Shown piece by piece: positions 51,949 through 60,383 of a stretch of DNA of 64,000 nt (position 1 is the first letter of the stretch; the number at the start of each line of letters is the position of its first letter). Made by a program: the position numbers and the translations under genes. This stretch comes from Myxococcales bacterium (lineage in GTDB: Bacteria; Myxococcota; Myxococcia; Myxococcales; JAKAPL01). Location of the stretch: the NCBI GenBank assembly GCA_021783235.1, contig JAJXUD010000008.1, forward strand, positions 1-64,000, in the 5' to 3' direction. The notes beneath the pieces are model-generated. The model ran no database searches, was not told the origin of the DNA, and saw only the letters and a list, made by a program, of their open reading frames with translations.

Positions 51949-52021
51949 CGGCGGGGCGGGCTGTTGGGCGTCAGTCGAGTTTGCTAAGGTCCCCGTCGCA
52001 ATCTTCGTAAGGAGCAGAACC

Positions 52022-52489
52022 ATGGCCGGCAGCGGTGTGAACAAGGTGATCCTCATCGGCAACCTCGGGGCCAACCCCGAGCTGCGCTACACGCCCGGCG
52101 GCCAGGCCGTGGCCAACTTTCGCATCGCCACGAACGAAAAGTGGACCGACAAGTCGGGCCAGTCGCAGGAGCGGACCGAGTGGCACCGCATCGTCGTCTG
52201 GGGGAAGCTCGCCGAGCTCTGCAATCAGTATCTGCAGAAGGGGCGGCAGGTGTACGTCGAGGGGCGGCTCCAGACTCGCGAGTGGACCGACAAGGAGAAC
52301 CACAAGAACTACACGACCGAGGTGGTCGCCCAGCAGGTCACCTTCCTCGGCGGCCGCGACGGCGCCGGCGCCGGCGCCGGCGGCCCGCGGGGTCGCGGCG
52401 AGGCCTCTCCGGACGACGGTTTCGGCCCGCCTCCGCCCGAGATGGGCGGAGAAGGCCCCGGTCCTTCCTCGGACGACGTCCCCTTCTGA
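52022..52489 (+). CDS. ssb: Single-stranded DNA-binding protein
   Basis: A 155-residue protein with an OB fold ([19 protein letters not shown], then the [29 protein letters not shown] and [13 protein letters not shown] segments). A Gly/Pro-rich tail follows and the acidic tip DDVPF, which recruits replication and repair partners. ATG 52022 is chosen because of the AAGGAGCAG site just upstream; an earlier in-frame start would extend into the spacer. A hairpin separates it from the chemosensory genes downstream. Confidence 0.97.
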   Translation: MAGSGVNKVILIGNLGANPELRYTPGGQAVANFRIATNEKWTDKSGQSQERTEWHRIVVWGKLAELCNQYLQKGRQVYVEGRLQTREWTDKENHKNYTTEVVAQQVTFLGGRDGAGAGAGGPRGRGEASPDDGFGPPPPEMGGEGPGPSSDDVPF

Positions 52490-52500
52490 GCCCCGGGTCG

Positions 52501-52524
52501 CTGAAGCGGCGACGACTGCTTCAG
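52501..52524 (+). terminator. Hairpin between ssb and the chemosensory operon
   Basis: CTGAAGC (52501-52507) pairs perfectly with GCTTCAG (52518-52524) around a 10-base loop, 11 bases after the ssb stop. No T-tract follows, so readthrough is possible. Confidence 0.4.
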
Positions 52525-52537
52525 AGAACCTGCTAGG

Positions 52538-53914
52538 ATGGGGGAGATGCGCGCCGCCCGCGAAGACTCCGAACTCGTCGCCCTCCGCGGCCGGCATGAT
52601 TCGGGTCCCCAGCTCAAGCTGGCCCAGAGCGCGGGCGAGCGGCAGGTGATCGTTCGGATCTCTCTCTTCACCAAGATCCTGACGGGCTACATTCTCCTCA
52701 GCGTGGTCTTCCTCGGGCTTCCGCCCACCGTGCGGGCCATGGGAATCCCGGCGCCGGTCGACGCCTGGGTCTGCCTTGGGCTCGAGGTCGCCTTCGCCCT
52801 GCTCTTCGCTTTCCTGACCAGCCGAATCCTGTCTGGAATCCGGGCGCTCAACCGCTCGGCGCTCGAGATCAGCCGCGGCGACCTCTCGAAGCCGGTCGTG
52901 CAGCAGCGGCTGCTGCGGCTCGGCGCGGACGAGATCGACGAACTCGCCCAGTCGATCGCCAACATGCAGGAGAATTTGCGCGACCTGGTCTCGCACATCC
53001 AGCGGACCTCCCACAGCGTCGCCGACTCCGCCTCGGACATGCTCCACTGGTCCGAGAACGTGAACGGTTCGACCGAGGAGGTCGCCCGCTCCGCCACGCG
53101 GATCGCCGCCGGCGCGACCGATCAGCGACGCTCGGTCGATGAGACCTCCTCGTTCATCACTGCGATGGCGAGCTCCACCCAGCAGTCGGCCCAGAGCGCC
53201 CTCGCGGCCCTCCAGGCGGCGAACGCCACGGCCTCCACCGCCGAGGACTCGGGGGCCGCCGTCCGCGCCGCCGCGGAGAAGGTCAAGACCGTCTTCGACC
53301 GGATCGAGGCGGCGAGCGGCCAGCTCTTCGCCTTCGGCGAGAAGACGCACGAGATCTCGAAGATCGTCGACGCCATCACGGCCGTGGCCCAGCAGACGAA
53401 CCTCCTCGCCCTGAATGCCACCATCGAGGCCGCGAGGGCGGGCGACGCCGGGCGCGGCTTCGCGGTCGTCGCCGAGGAGGTTCGCAAGCTCGCCGAGCGG
53501 GCCGGCGGATCGGCCGAGCAGATCTCGCGTCTCGCGAGTGAGATCGCCGGCCGCTCGAGCGGCGTCGTCGGCGCCATGCGCGAAGGCATCGACGACCTCG
53601 CCAAGGGTCGCGAGCAGCTCAACTCCATCCTCCTCGGCCTCGAGGGAATCTCGGCCACCGCTCGCACCGGCGCCCGCAAGGTCGAACTCATCACCTCCTC
53701 GGCGAAGGAGCAGCAGAGTCGCTCCGAAGAGATGGTCCGGGCGATCGAGCACATCTCCCAGGTCGCGAATGCGAATGCCGTCGCCACGGAGGAGGTCTCG
53801 TCGGCCATCCGCGAGCAGACGAGCAGCATCGCCCAGATGACCTCCTCCGCCCAGGAGCTGACGAACCTCTCCCTCGAGCTCCAGACCGTCGTCTCGAGGT
53901 TCCGCCTCCAATGA
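52538..53914 (+). CDS. Methyl-accepting chemotaxis protein without a periplasmic sensor domain
   Basis: A 458-residue transducer. After about 45 cytoplasmic residues two membrane helices (about 46-70 and 76-98) are joined by a very short loop, so no external ligand domain exists. A HAMP-like helix follows, then a long signalling coiled coil. Its tip contains [20 protein letters not shown] and [19 protein letters not shown], the kinase-control hairpin. The protein ends FRLQ without a receptor tail for CheR docking. It probably senses membrane state or an intracellular cue. The stop overlaps cheW by 4 bp. Confidence 0.93.
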   Translation: MGEMRAAREDSELVALRGRHDSGPQLKLAQSAGERQVIVRISLFTKILTGYILLSVVFLGLPPTVRAMGIPAPVDAWVCLGLEVAFALLFAFLTSRILSGIRALNRSALEISRGDLSKPVVQQRLLRLGADEIDELAQSIANMQENLRDLVSHIQRTSHSVADSASDMLHWSENVNGSTEEVARSATRIAAGATDQRRSVDETSSFITAMASSTQQSAQSALAALQAANATASTAEDSGAAVRAAAEKVKTVFDRIEAASGQLFAFGEKTHEISKIVDAITAVAQQTNLLALNATIEAARAGDAGRGFAVVAEEVRKLAERAGGSAEQISRLASEIAGRSSGVVGAMREGIDDLAKGREQLNSILLGLEGISATARTGARKVELITSSAKEQQSRSEEMVRAIEHISQVANANAVATEEVSSAIREQTSSIAQMTSSAQELTNLSLELQTVVSRFRLQ

Positions 53915-54375
53915 CGGGCTCCGAGGCCATCGTGCCCGTCGCTTCGGGCCCCGTCGCCGGCGAGCCCGAGCCGCGGATCCACGTCCGGGTGGGCAACGCC
54001 TTCTTCGGCCTGCCGCTCGCGGCGATCCGCGAGGTCGCCCTCCTCGGCCCGCTCACGCGGCTCCCTGGGCGCGCCCCCGGCGCGCTCCTCGGCGTCATGA
54101 ACCTGCGGGGCCGCGTCGTCCTCGTCGCCGACCTCGGTCTCGTGCTCGGCGGAGAGCCGGCCCACCGCGGCGCGGCCTCCGAGCGCGTACTCGTCGTCGA
54201 CGAGGGACGGCGGGACGTGGCGCTCCTCGTCTCCGAGGTGCTCGAGATCGCCCACCTCGCCGCCGAGGCCGAGCAAGACGGCCTGCCCCCCCGCTCGGTC
54301 GAGCCGCTCGCGACCGGCGAGCTTCTGCAGCGCATCGCCGGCTTCGTCGAAGCCCGCGTCAACGATTTCGCATAG
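53911..54375 (+). CDS. cheW: CheW-like adaptor protein
   Basis: A 154-residue adaptor that joins receptors to the CheA kinase. The CheW fold is visible: [19 protein letters not shown], then [28 protein letters not shown], and a final domain with [21 protein letters not shown]. It begins in the mcp stop (ATGA overlap) and precedes cheY by 21 bp. The N-terminal 20 residues (Ala/Pro/Gly-rich) are extra compared with minimal CheW proteins. Confidence 0.92.
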   Translation: MTGSEAIVPVASGPVAGEPEPRIHVRVGNAFFGLPLAAIREVALLGPLTRLPGRAPGALLGVMNLRGRVVLVADLGLVLGGEPAHRGAASERVLVVDEGRRDVALLVSEVLEIAHLAAEAEQDGLPPRSVEPLATGELLQRIAGFVEARVNDFA

Positions 54376-54396
54376 CTCTCTGGAGGTGTCTGCCGA

Positions 54397-54771
54397 ATGG
54401 TCAAGCGGGTTCTAGTCGTCGATGACGCCATCTTCATGCGCAACATGATCAAGGACATCTTCGCGAGCGGCGGCTTCGAGGTCGTCGGCGAGGCCTCGAA
54501 CGGGCTCGAGGCCATCGAGCGGTACAAGGAGCTGAAGCCCGACCTCACGACGATGGACATCGTCATGCCCTTCAAGAGCGGCATCGAGGCCACGCGCGAG
54601 ATCGTCAAGGCCGATCCCCGCGCGCTCATCCTCATGTGCAGCGCCCTCGGGCAGGAGTCGCTCGTCATGGAGGCAATCGAGGCCGGTGCCATGGACTTCG
54701 TCGTCAAGCCGTTTCGTTCGGACGATGTCCTGGCGGTGGCGAGAAAGGTGCTCGGCGACGGCCCGAAGTGA
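54397..54771 (+). CDS. cheY: CheY-like single-domain response regulator
   Basis: A 124-residue receiver with all key residues: the acidic pair D9-D10, the phosphorylated D54 (TMDIVMP), S82 in the LMCSALGQ switch and K104 in VVKPF. It has no output domain, so it acts by binding a motor or other partner, with CheA as the likely kinase. A GGAGGTG Shine-Dalgarno precedes the ATG. It sits between cheW and cheA. The absence of CheB and CheR suggests output without methylation feedback. Confidence 0.95.
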   Translation: MVKRVLVVDDAIFMRNMIKDIFASGGFEVVGEASNGLEAIERYKELKPDLTTMDIVMPFKSGIEATREIVKADPRALILMCSALGQESLVMEAIEAGAMDFVVKPFRSDDVLAVARKVLGDGPK

Positions 54772-54799
54772 GCCCTCGTCGTGGCGGGGAGCGGCGCGC

Positions 54800-56386
54800 G
54801 TGGATCTGTCCAAATACCTCGGGCTCTTCGTCTCGGAGGGAGGGGAGCACGCCGAGCAGATGGCTCGGGAGCTTCTTCAGCTCGAGGGCGCCGCCGTCGC
54901 CCCCGAGGCGATCGACTCCATCTTCCGCCATGCCCATTCCATCAAGGGGATGGCCGCCTCGATGGAGTTCTCGGAGATCACCGAGCTCGCCCACGCCGCG
55001 GAGAGCCTCGTCGGCGCCCTGCGGCCGCCCCGCGCTGGCAGCGTTCCCCGGGCCACCGTGGACGCGCTCATGGCCGCCGCCGAGCGGATCGCCGTCCTGA
55101 TCCGAGAGCGCGGCCGGGGCCAGCAGGGCGAGGGCAAGGATCTCACCTTGCTGCTCCGCGGCCGTGCCGCCGATCCGTGGTCCGAGCCCGTTGCCGAGGC
55201 GATTCCCCTCAAGGTCGAGCCCGCCGTCTCGCTGCGCGATCGGCTCCGGACCGTCCGCGTGCGCGGCGAGACGCTGGACGAGTTGCTCGACGTCGCGGGC
55301 GAGCTCCTCCTCGAGACCTCCCGGCTGCGCGAGCTCGCGCGCCAGGCGCGCGAGCCGCTGCGCGCCGCGCTCGACGAGAGCGTGGACCGGATGCACTCCC
55401 GGCTGCGCACGCTGCACCAGCGCGTCGTGGCGGCTCGGCTGACGCCGCTCTCCGTCCTGACCGACCAGCTCCCACGTCACCTGCGCGACATCGCCCACCA
55501 GCTCGGCCGCGAGGTGGAGCTCTCCGTCGCTGGCGCCGAGGTGGAGGTCGATCGGGCCATCGTCGACGAGATCGCCGACGCGCTCCTCCATCTCCTGCGC
55601 AATTGCATCGATCACGGCATCGAGCCGCCGGCGGAGCGCGAGGCGGCCGGTAAGCCGCGCGCGGGCCGGCTTCGCGTGGAGGCCCGGCGCGAGCGCGAGC
55701 GACTCATCCTCGAGGTCGCTGACGACGGCCGCGGCTTCGACACGAAGAAGCTGCGCGCGGGCGCCGTTCGGCGCGGGCTGCTCTCAATCGCCGCGGCAGA
55801 GGAGCTCTCCGATCAGGAGTCCCTGATGCTCGCCTGCCTGCCCGGCCTGTCGACCTCCGATCGGGTCACCGAGATCTCGGGCCGAGGCGTCGGAATGGAC
55901 GCGGTCAAGAACGCCATCGAGGGGCTCGGCGGGACCCTCGCCATCGAGTCGACCCCACTCGAGGGCACGCGCTTCGTCCTGCGTCTCCCCCTCAACGTGG
56001 CGCTCATTCAGGTCCTCCTCGCCGAGGTGGAGCGCGAGGTCATCGCGCTCCCGATCTCCAAGGTACTCGCTGCCATCGAGATCCCGAGCGGGCACGGGCG
56101 CACCTTCGAGTTTCAGGGCGACGAAGCCCCCGTCTACTCGCTCGGCTCCTTGCTGGAGTGGAAGGAGATCGCCGCCGGCTCCGCCGCCGGCCGGCCCGTT
56201 CTGGTCGTCGACGGGGGGGGCAAGCCCGTGGGGCTCGCCGTCGATCGGCTCGTGGGGCAGCACGAGGCCCTGCTCCAGCCGCTGGCGGGTCCGCTCGGCC
56301 AGTTCCCCGGACTCTCCGCGGTCACCCTTCTCGGCTCGGGCCGGCCCGTCTTCGTCCTGGACGTGCCGCGGCTCCTCGAGGCTTGA
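54800..56386 (+). CDS. cheA: CheA histidine kinase
   Basis: A 528-residue kinase from a GTG start with GGGGAG 9 bases upstream. An Hpt domain comes first with the phospho-His H46 in HAHSIKGMA. After a short linker there is a dimerisation region, then the ATPase with N-box LRNCIDHGIEPP, G1 DDGRGFD and G2 GRGVGMDAV. A CheW-like domain ends the protein (VALIQVLLAEVEREVIALPI and later PVGLAVDRLVG). No separate P2 domain for CheY binding is clear, so the protein is shorter than enteric CheA. It abuts cheC (0 bp gap). Confidence 0.95.
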   Translation: MDLSKYLGLFVSEGGEHAEQMARELLQLEGAAVAPEAIDSIFRHAHSIKGMAASMEFSEITELAHAAESLVGALRPPRAGSVPRATVDALMAAAERIAVLIRERGRGQQGEGKDLTLLLRGRAADPWSEPVAEAIPLKVEPAVSLRDRLRTVRVRGETLDELLDVAGELLLETSRLRELARQAREPLRAALDESVDRMHSRLRTLHQRVVAARLTPLSVLTDQLPRHLRDIAHQLGREVELSVAGAEVEVDRAIVDEIADALLHLLRNCIDHGIEPPAEREAAGKPRAGRLRVEARRERERLILEVADDGRGFDTKKLRAGAVRRGLLSIAAAEELSDQESLMLACLPGLSTSDRVTEISGRGVGMDAVKNAIEGLGGTLAIESTPLEGTRFVLRLPLNVALIQVLLAEVEREVIALPISKVLAAIEIPSGHGRTFEFQGDEAPVYSLGSLLEWKEIAAGSAAGRPVLVVDGGGKPVGLAVDRLVGQHEALLQPLAGPLGQFPGLSAVTLLGSGRPVFVLDVPRLLEA

Positions 56387-56998
56387 ATGAGCGGCTCCGC
56401 CGACGAATCGAGCCGCTGGAGTTCGCTGCAGCTCGATGCCCTGCGCGAGGTGGGCAACGTGGGCTGTGGCTGCGCCGCCGGCGCGCTCGCCCGGCTTCTC
56501 TCGGGACGGCGGATCGAGAGCGAACTCCCCGCCTCCGCCGAGCTCGGCCCCGATGCCTTCGGCCGCCTCCTCGGGACCGGAGCGGAGGCGCTCTGGGTGG
56601 CCGAGCTCGACCTGAGAGAGGGGTTGAGCGGTAGGCTCTTCTGCGCCGTTCCGCCGCGCGCCGCCGACGAGCTGCTCGAGCGGCTCCTCCCCGAGGGCGG
56701 GGCAGCGGGCACGGCCCTCTCGGCGCTGAGCGAGGCCGCGAACATCCTCGCCTCCGCGTACCTCGACGGCGTCGCGGCCCTCACCGGCCGCCCCGTCGTC
56801 CCCTCTCCTCCGCGCGTCGAGCGGCGTCGCGCCGCCGATCTCGATCGCGCCTTCATGGAGTCACCCTCCAGCGGCTCGGTCGCGGTGGCCACCTGGTTTC
56901 ATGCGACCGGCGATCACCCGTTTCGCGCCTGCCTCGTCTTCGTGCCCACCAGCGCCTCGCTCGGCGATCTCTTCTCTTGGCTGCGGCTGTCCGCATGA
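56387..56998 (+). CDS. cheC: CheC-family CheY-P phosphatase
   Basis: A 203-residue protein with the two-fold repeated CheC fold. Both active-site pairs are intact: E21/N24 in LREVGNVGCGCA and E116/N119 in ALSEAANILASAY, so two phosphatase centres are expected. It removes phosphate from CheY. No CheD partner gene is present. Its ATG follows the cheA stop directly and its own stop overlaps the larB ATG (ATGA), so all these genes are translated together. Confidence 0.88.
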   Translation: MSGSADESSRWSSLQLDALREVGNVGCGCAAGALARLLSGRRIESELPASAELGPDAFGRLLGTGAEALWVAELDLREGLSGRLFCAVPPRAADELLERLLPEGGAAGTALSALSEAANILASAYLDGVAALTGRPVVPSPPRVERRRAADLDRAFMESPSSGSVAVATWFHATGDHPFRACLVFVPTSASLGDLFSWLRLSA

Positions 56999-57744
56999 GC
57001 CCGCAGCGGCTGCGGGCGCTCTTGCGCCGGGTCCGTTCCGGCCGGCTCCCGGTCGCGCAGGCGCTCGAGGAGCTCGCCGCGCTGCCGTTTCGCGATCTCG
57101 GCTTTGCGAAGGTCGATCGGCACCGGGCGCTCCGACAGGGCTTTCCGGAGGTGGTCTTCGCCCAGGGCAAATCGCCCGAGCAGGTCGCGAGCATCGCTCG
57201 GGCGATCTCCGAGGACGGAGGGCCCGTCCTCGTCACGCGCCTCTCCGAGGTGCAGCTCGGTCCGCTGCGGGCCGCCGTCCCGGGCGGCCGCCACCACGCG
57301 CCCGCGAGGCTCTTTCTCAAGGGGAGGGCGCGGCCGGTCCGCGGGGCCCGGGTCGCGATCCTGAGCGCCGGTACGAGCGACGAGCCGGTCGCCGAGGAGG
57401 CCGCCTGGACGGCCTGGGCGGCGGGCTGCCAGGTCGACCGCCACTACGACGTCGGCGTCGCCGGCCTCCACCGGCTGCTCGCGAGGCGGAGCGCCATCGA
57501 GCGGGCGCGGGCGCTCGTCGTCGTCGCCGGGATGGAGGGGGCGCTCGCGAGCGTCGTCGGCGGGCTCTCGCGCCGGCCGGTCATCGCAGTCCCGACGAGC
57601 GTCGGTTACGGCACGAGCCTCGGCGGCGTCACCGCGCTGCTCGGCATGCTCAACAGCTGCGCCTCCAACGTCGTCGCGGTCAACGTCGACAACGGCTTCG
57701 GGGCCGGCTACTTCGCCTCCCTCGTCGCGCGGCGGTCCTCGTGA
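56995..57744 (+). CDS. larB: LarB, pyridinium-3,5-biscarboxylate mononucleotide synthase
   Basis: A 249-residue enzyme of nickel-pincer nucleotide cofactor synthesis: it carboxylates and hydrolyses nicotinate adenine dinucleotide. The C-terminal part is PurE-like, with ILSAGTSDEPVAEEA, the YDVGVAGLHRLL segment, VVVAGMEGALASVVGGL, and VAVPTSVGYGTSLGGVTALL (a glycine-rich phosphate loop), then NVDNGFGAGYFAS. ATG 56995 overlaps the cheC stop by 4 bp. The product would go to LarE (not in the window) and LarC. Confidence 0.95.
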   Translation: MSPQRLRALLRRVRSGRLPVAQALEELAALPFRDLGFAKVDRHRALRQGFPEVVFAQGKSPEQVASIARAISEDGGPVLVTRLSEVQLGPLRAAVPGGRHHAPARLFLKGRARPVRGARVAILSAGTSDEPVAEEAAWTAWAAGCQVDRHYDVGVAGLHRLLARRSAIERARALVVVAGMEGALASVVGGLSRRPVIAVPTSVGYGTSLGGVTALLGMLNSCASNVVAVNVDNGFGAGYFASLVARRSS

Positions 57745-58937
57745 GGCATCTTCTCCTCGAGCCGATCGGAGGCATCAGCGGCGACATGTTCCTCGCCGCC
57801 GCCTGCGACCTCGGCCTCGAGCTCGGGGAGCTCGAGGAGCTCCTGCATCGCGGCGGAATCGGGGGCTTTCACATCGAGCGGTCGCGGGCCGAAAAGGGTG
57901 CCCTCGGCGGTACCCAGCTTCGGGTTCATGTCGAACACGGGCACGGGGAGACGCCCGGCCACGCCCACGGCCATCGCGGTTGGCGCGAGATCCGCGAGAT
58001 CCTCGGGCGTCCCGCCTTCGCTGGGCCGGTGGGTGAGCGCGCCGCCGCCGCCTTCGAACGGCTCGCCGTCGCCGAGGGCAAGGTCCACGGCGTACCGCCC
58101 GAGGCGGTCGAGTTCCACGAGGTCGGCGCGCTCGACTCGATCGTCGACCTCGTGGGTGGCGCCTGGGCGCTCGAGCGGCTCGGCGCGCCCGTCGTCCATG
58201 CGCGCCCCCCGCCGCTGGGCTCGGGGATCGTTCAGAGCGAGCACGGCCCGTTGCCCGTCCCGGCGCCGGCCACGCTGGCGCTGCTCGAGGGCCGCCCCGT
58301 CCTCTGGGAGGGGCAGGGCGAGACCACCACCCCCACCGGTGCCGCCATCCTCGTCGCCTGGGCCACCTTCGAGCCGCCCCCGGCCGTCACGATCGAGCGG
58401 ACTGGCCACGGGATTGGCCACGCCGACTGGAGCGATCGGCCCAACGTCCTGCGGCTCTCCCTCGCCCGCTCGGACGAGGGGAGCGATCCCGCCTCGGTCG
58501 GTCTGCTCGAGGCGCACCTCGACGACGCCTCGCCCCAGCTCCTCGGCCACCTCATGGATCTCCTGCTCGAGCACGGGGCACTCGACGTGGGCTACGGACC
58601 GCTCTTCATGAAGAAGGGGCGCCCCGGCCAGCGGCTCACCGTGGTCTGCCGCGCCGCGCAGCGCGCCGACCTCTCTGCCCTCGTCTTGCGAGAGGCCACG
58701 AGCCTTGGGGTCCGCTGGTCGCCGGTCGAGCGCGAGGAGCTCGATCGGCGCCACGTCACCGTCGAGACGGGGCACGGTCCGGTGCGGGTGAAGCTCGGGC
58801 TGCGCGGCGCCGAGATCTGGAACATGGCCCCGGAGTACGACGACTGCGTCGCGGTTGCCCGGGGCCGCGGCGTGCCGCTCAAGGACGTGATGGCCGCCGC
58901 GCTCGCCGCGGCTCAGCGCGGCTCGAGCCGGAAGTGA
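57741..58937 (+). CDS. larC: LarC, nickel-inserting cyclometallase for the nickel-pincer nucleotide
   Basis: A 398-residue protein from a GTG start overlapping the larB stop (GTGA). LarC inserts nickel into the dithio-pincer nucleotide. The N-terminal EPIGGISGDMFLAAACDLGL motif and the C-terminal DDASPQLLGHLMDLLLEHGA and KKGRPGQRLTVVCR segments are typical. A His-rich loop (HVEHGHGETPGHAHGHRG, about residues 63-80) is a likely nickel store or entry site. Unlike the split frameshifted form known in Lactobacillus, it is one uninterrupted frame. The 3' end overlaps the convergent aldehyde dehydrogenase gene by 25 bp. Confidence 0.95.
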   Translation: MRHLLLEPIGGISGDMFLAAACDLGLELGELEELLHRGGIGGFHIERSRAEKGALGGTQLRVHVEHGHGETPGHAHGHRGWREIREILGRPAFAGPVGERAAAAFERLAVAEGKVHGVPPEAVEFHEVGALDSIVDLVGGAWALERLGAPVVHARPPPLGSGIVQSEHGPLPVPAPATLALLEGRPVLWEGQGETTTPTGAAILVAWATFEPPPAVTIERTGHGIGHADWSDRPNVLRLSLARSDEGSDPASVGLLEAHLDDASPQLLGHLMDLLLEHGALDVGYGPLFMKKGRPGQRLTVVCRAAQRADLSALVLREATSLGVRWSPVEREELDRRHVTVETGHGPVRVKLGLRGAEIWNMAPEYDDCVAVARGRGVPLKDVMAAALAAAQRGSSRK

Positions 58938-60304
58938 TAGCTCTTCGGCCGGGTGAGCTCCTCGATCCCCCAGCGTGAGAGCGAGAGCCCGCGCCCCGAC
59001 TCCTTGACCCCGACCCAGGGAAGCATCGGGTCCAGGTAGTCGCACCGGTTCAAGAAGACCGTGCCGACGTCGAGCCGCCTCCCGAGCCGCCGCGCGCGGT
59101 CGGGGTCGGCGCTCCAGATCGCGGCCGTCAGCCCAAAGCGGCTCGCGTTGATCGCCTCCACCGCCTCTTCGTCGGAGCGGACGCGGCCCACTGCGACGAG
59201 CGGGCCGAAGCTCTCCTCGGCGAGGAGGTCGCTGCCGGCCGGCGCGTTCGCCACCACGGTCGGCTCGAGGAAACGGCCTCGGCCCTCCACGCTCGTTGGG
59301 CGGCCGCCCGCGACGAGCCGTGCTCCGGCCGCGACCGCGCGGGCGGCCTGGCCCGCGAGCGCCTCGGGCGCACCCGGGGTCGCGAGCGGCCCCATCGTCG
59401 TCCCCGGCGCCCGGGGGTCGCCCAGGCGGTAGGCCCGCGCCGCAGCCGCGATGCCCTCGACGAAGCGGTCGAAGTGGCGCTCGTGGACGAAGATTCGCTT
59501 GATGCCGCAGCAGCTCTGGCCGGCGTTGTAGAAGGCGCCGTCCGCGAGGTTCTCGATCGCGTGGCCGAGATCCGCGTCCTCCGCCACGTAGGCTCCGTCC
59601 TTGCCGCCGAGCTCGAGGCCGATCCCGAGAAACCTCCCGGCCGCCGCGAGCTCGATCTGCCGGCCGCCTTCCACCGAGCCCGTGAACGCGACGTAGCCCA
59701 CCTCGGGGCGGCCGATGAGCTCCCGCAGCACGTCGTGAGGCGCGAAGAGGCTGCGCACCAGATGCTCCGGCGCGCCGGCGGCGCGAAAGGCGCGCTCGAA
59801 CTGCGGCCCGCAGAGCGGCGTGCGGCTCGACGGTTTCAGGATGACTCCGTTGCCCGCGAGGACCGCCGCCGCCACCGCGTTCACCGCGGTCAGCAGCGGG
59901 TAGTTCCAGGGGGCGACGTCGAGCACGACGCCGACCGGCTCGCGCACGACCGCGCGAAAGAAGCCGGCCTTGGGGGGCAGCGGCGTCTCGGCGAGCGCCT
60001 CGGGCGCGAGCGCGGCGAGCGCGCGGGCGCGGTCGGCGAGGGTGCTCACCTCGGCCGTCGCCTGCGCGAGCGGCTTGCCCATCATGCGCGTGATCTCGAG
60101 CGCCACCCGAGGGGCGTCGGCGACGAAGGCGTCCGCGAAGCGGCGCACGAGCTCGGCCCGCTCGCTCACTGCGCTCTCGCCCCACTCGCGCTGGGCGGCG
60201 GCCACCTGGCCGAGTAGCCGCTCGGCCTCCGCGCTCGTGGCGAGCGGCGCCTCGCAGGCGACCTCTCCCGTGAATGGGTCGTCGACCCGGATCGTCGAAG
60301 GCAT
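58913..60304 (-). CDS. Aldehyde dehydrogenase family protein
   Basis: A 463-residue NAD(P)-dependent enzyme that oxidises aldehydes to acids. The active-site Cys is C265 in GQSCCGIKR and the general-base Glu lies in ELGGKDG. The cofactor region has PWNYPLLTAVNAVAAAVLAGN and KPSSRTP, and FTGSVEGG marks the Rossmann turn. The ending PWVGVKESGRGLSLS is typical of the family. It resembles the succinate-semialdehyde or betaine-aldehyde groups, but the substrate cannot be named. ATG 60304 has a GAGGTCAC site just upstream. Confidence 0.93.
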   Translation of the reverse strand: MPSTIRVDDPFTGEVACEAPLATSAEAERLLGQVAAAQREWGESAVSERAELVRRFADAFVADAPRVALEITRMMGKPLAQATAEVSTLADRARALAALAPEALAETPLPPKAGFFRAVVREPVGVVLDVAPWNYPLLTAVNAVAAAVLAGNGVILKPSSRTPLCGPQFERAFRAAGAPEHLVRSLFAPHDVLRELIGRPEVGYVAFTGSVEGGRQIELAAAGRFLGIGLELGGKDGAYVAEDADLGHAIENLADGAFYNAGQSCCGIKRIFVHERHFDRFVEGIAAAARAYRLGDPRAPGTTMGPLATPGAPEALAGQAARAVAAGARLVAGGRPTSVEGRGRFLEPTVVANAPAGSDLLAEESFGPLVAVGRVRSDEEAVEAINASRFGLTAAIWSADPDRARRLGRRLDVGTVFLNRCDYLDPMLPWVGVKESGRGLSLSRWGIEELTRPKSYHFRLEPR

Positions 60305-60383
60305 CAGTGACCTCGATTCGAACCGAAAGAGTGGGTTCGGTGAGAGGATTTTGCCAGGCCACCCGCTCTGCCGCGCCGCCGCG

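Noticed and set aside
48901-52074. A 1057-residue minus-strand frame opposite thiL and dacB
   Set aside because: It is an antisense artefact over genes with intact catalytic motifs.
57741-58937. Programmed frameshift in larC as in Lactobacillus
   Set aside because: The frame is continuous from the GTG to the stop, with both halves in one register.
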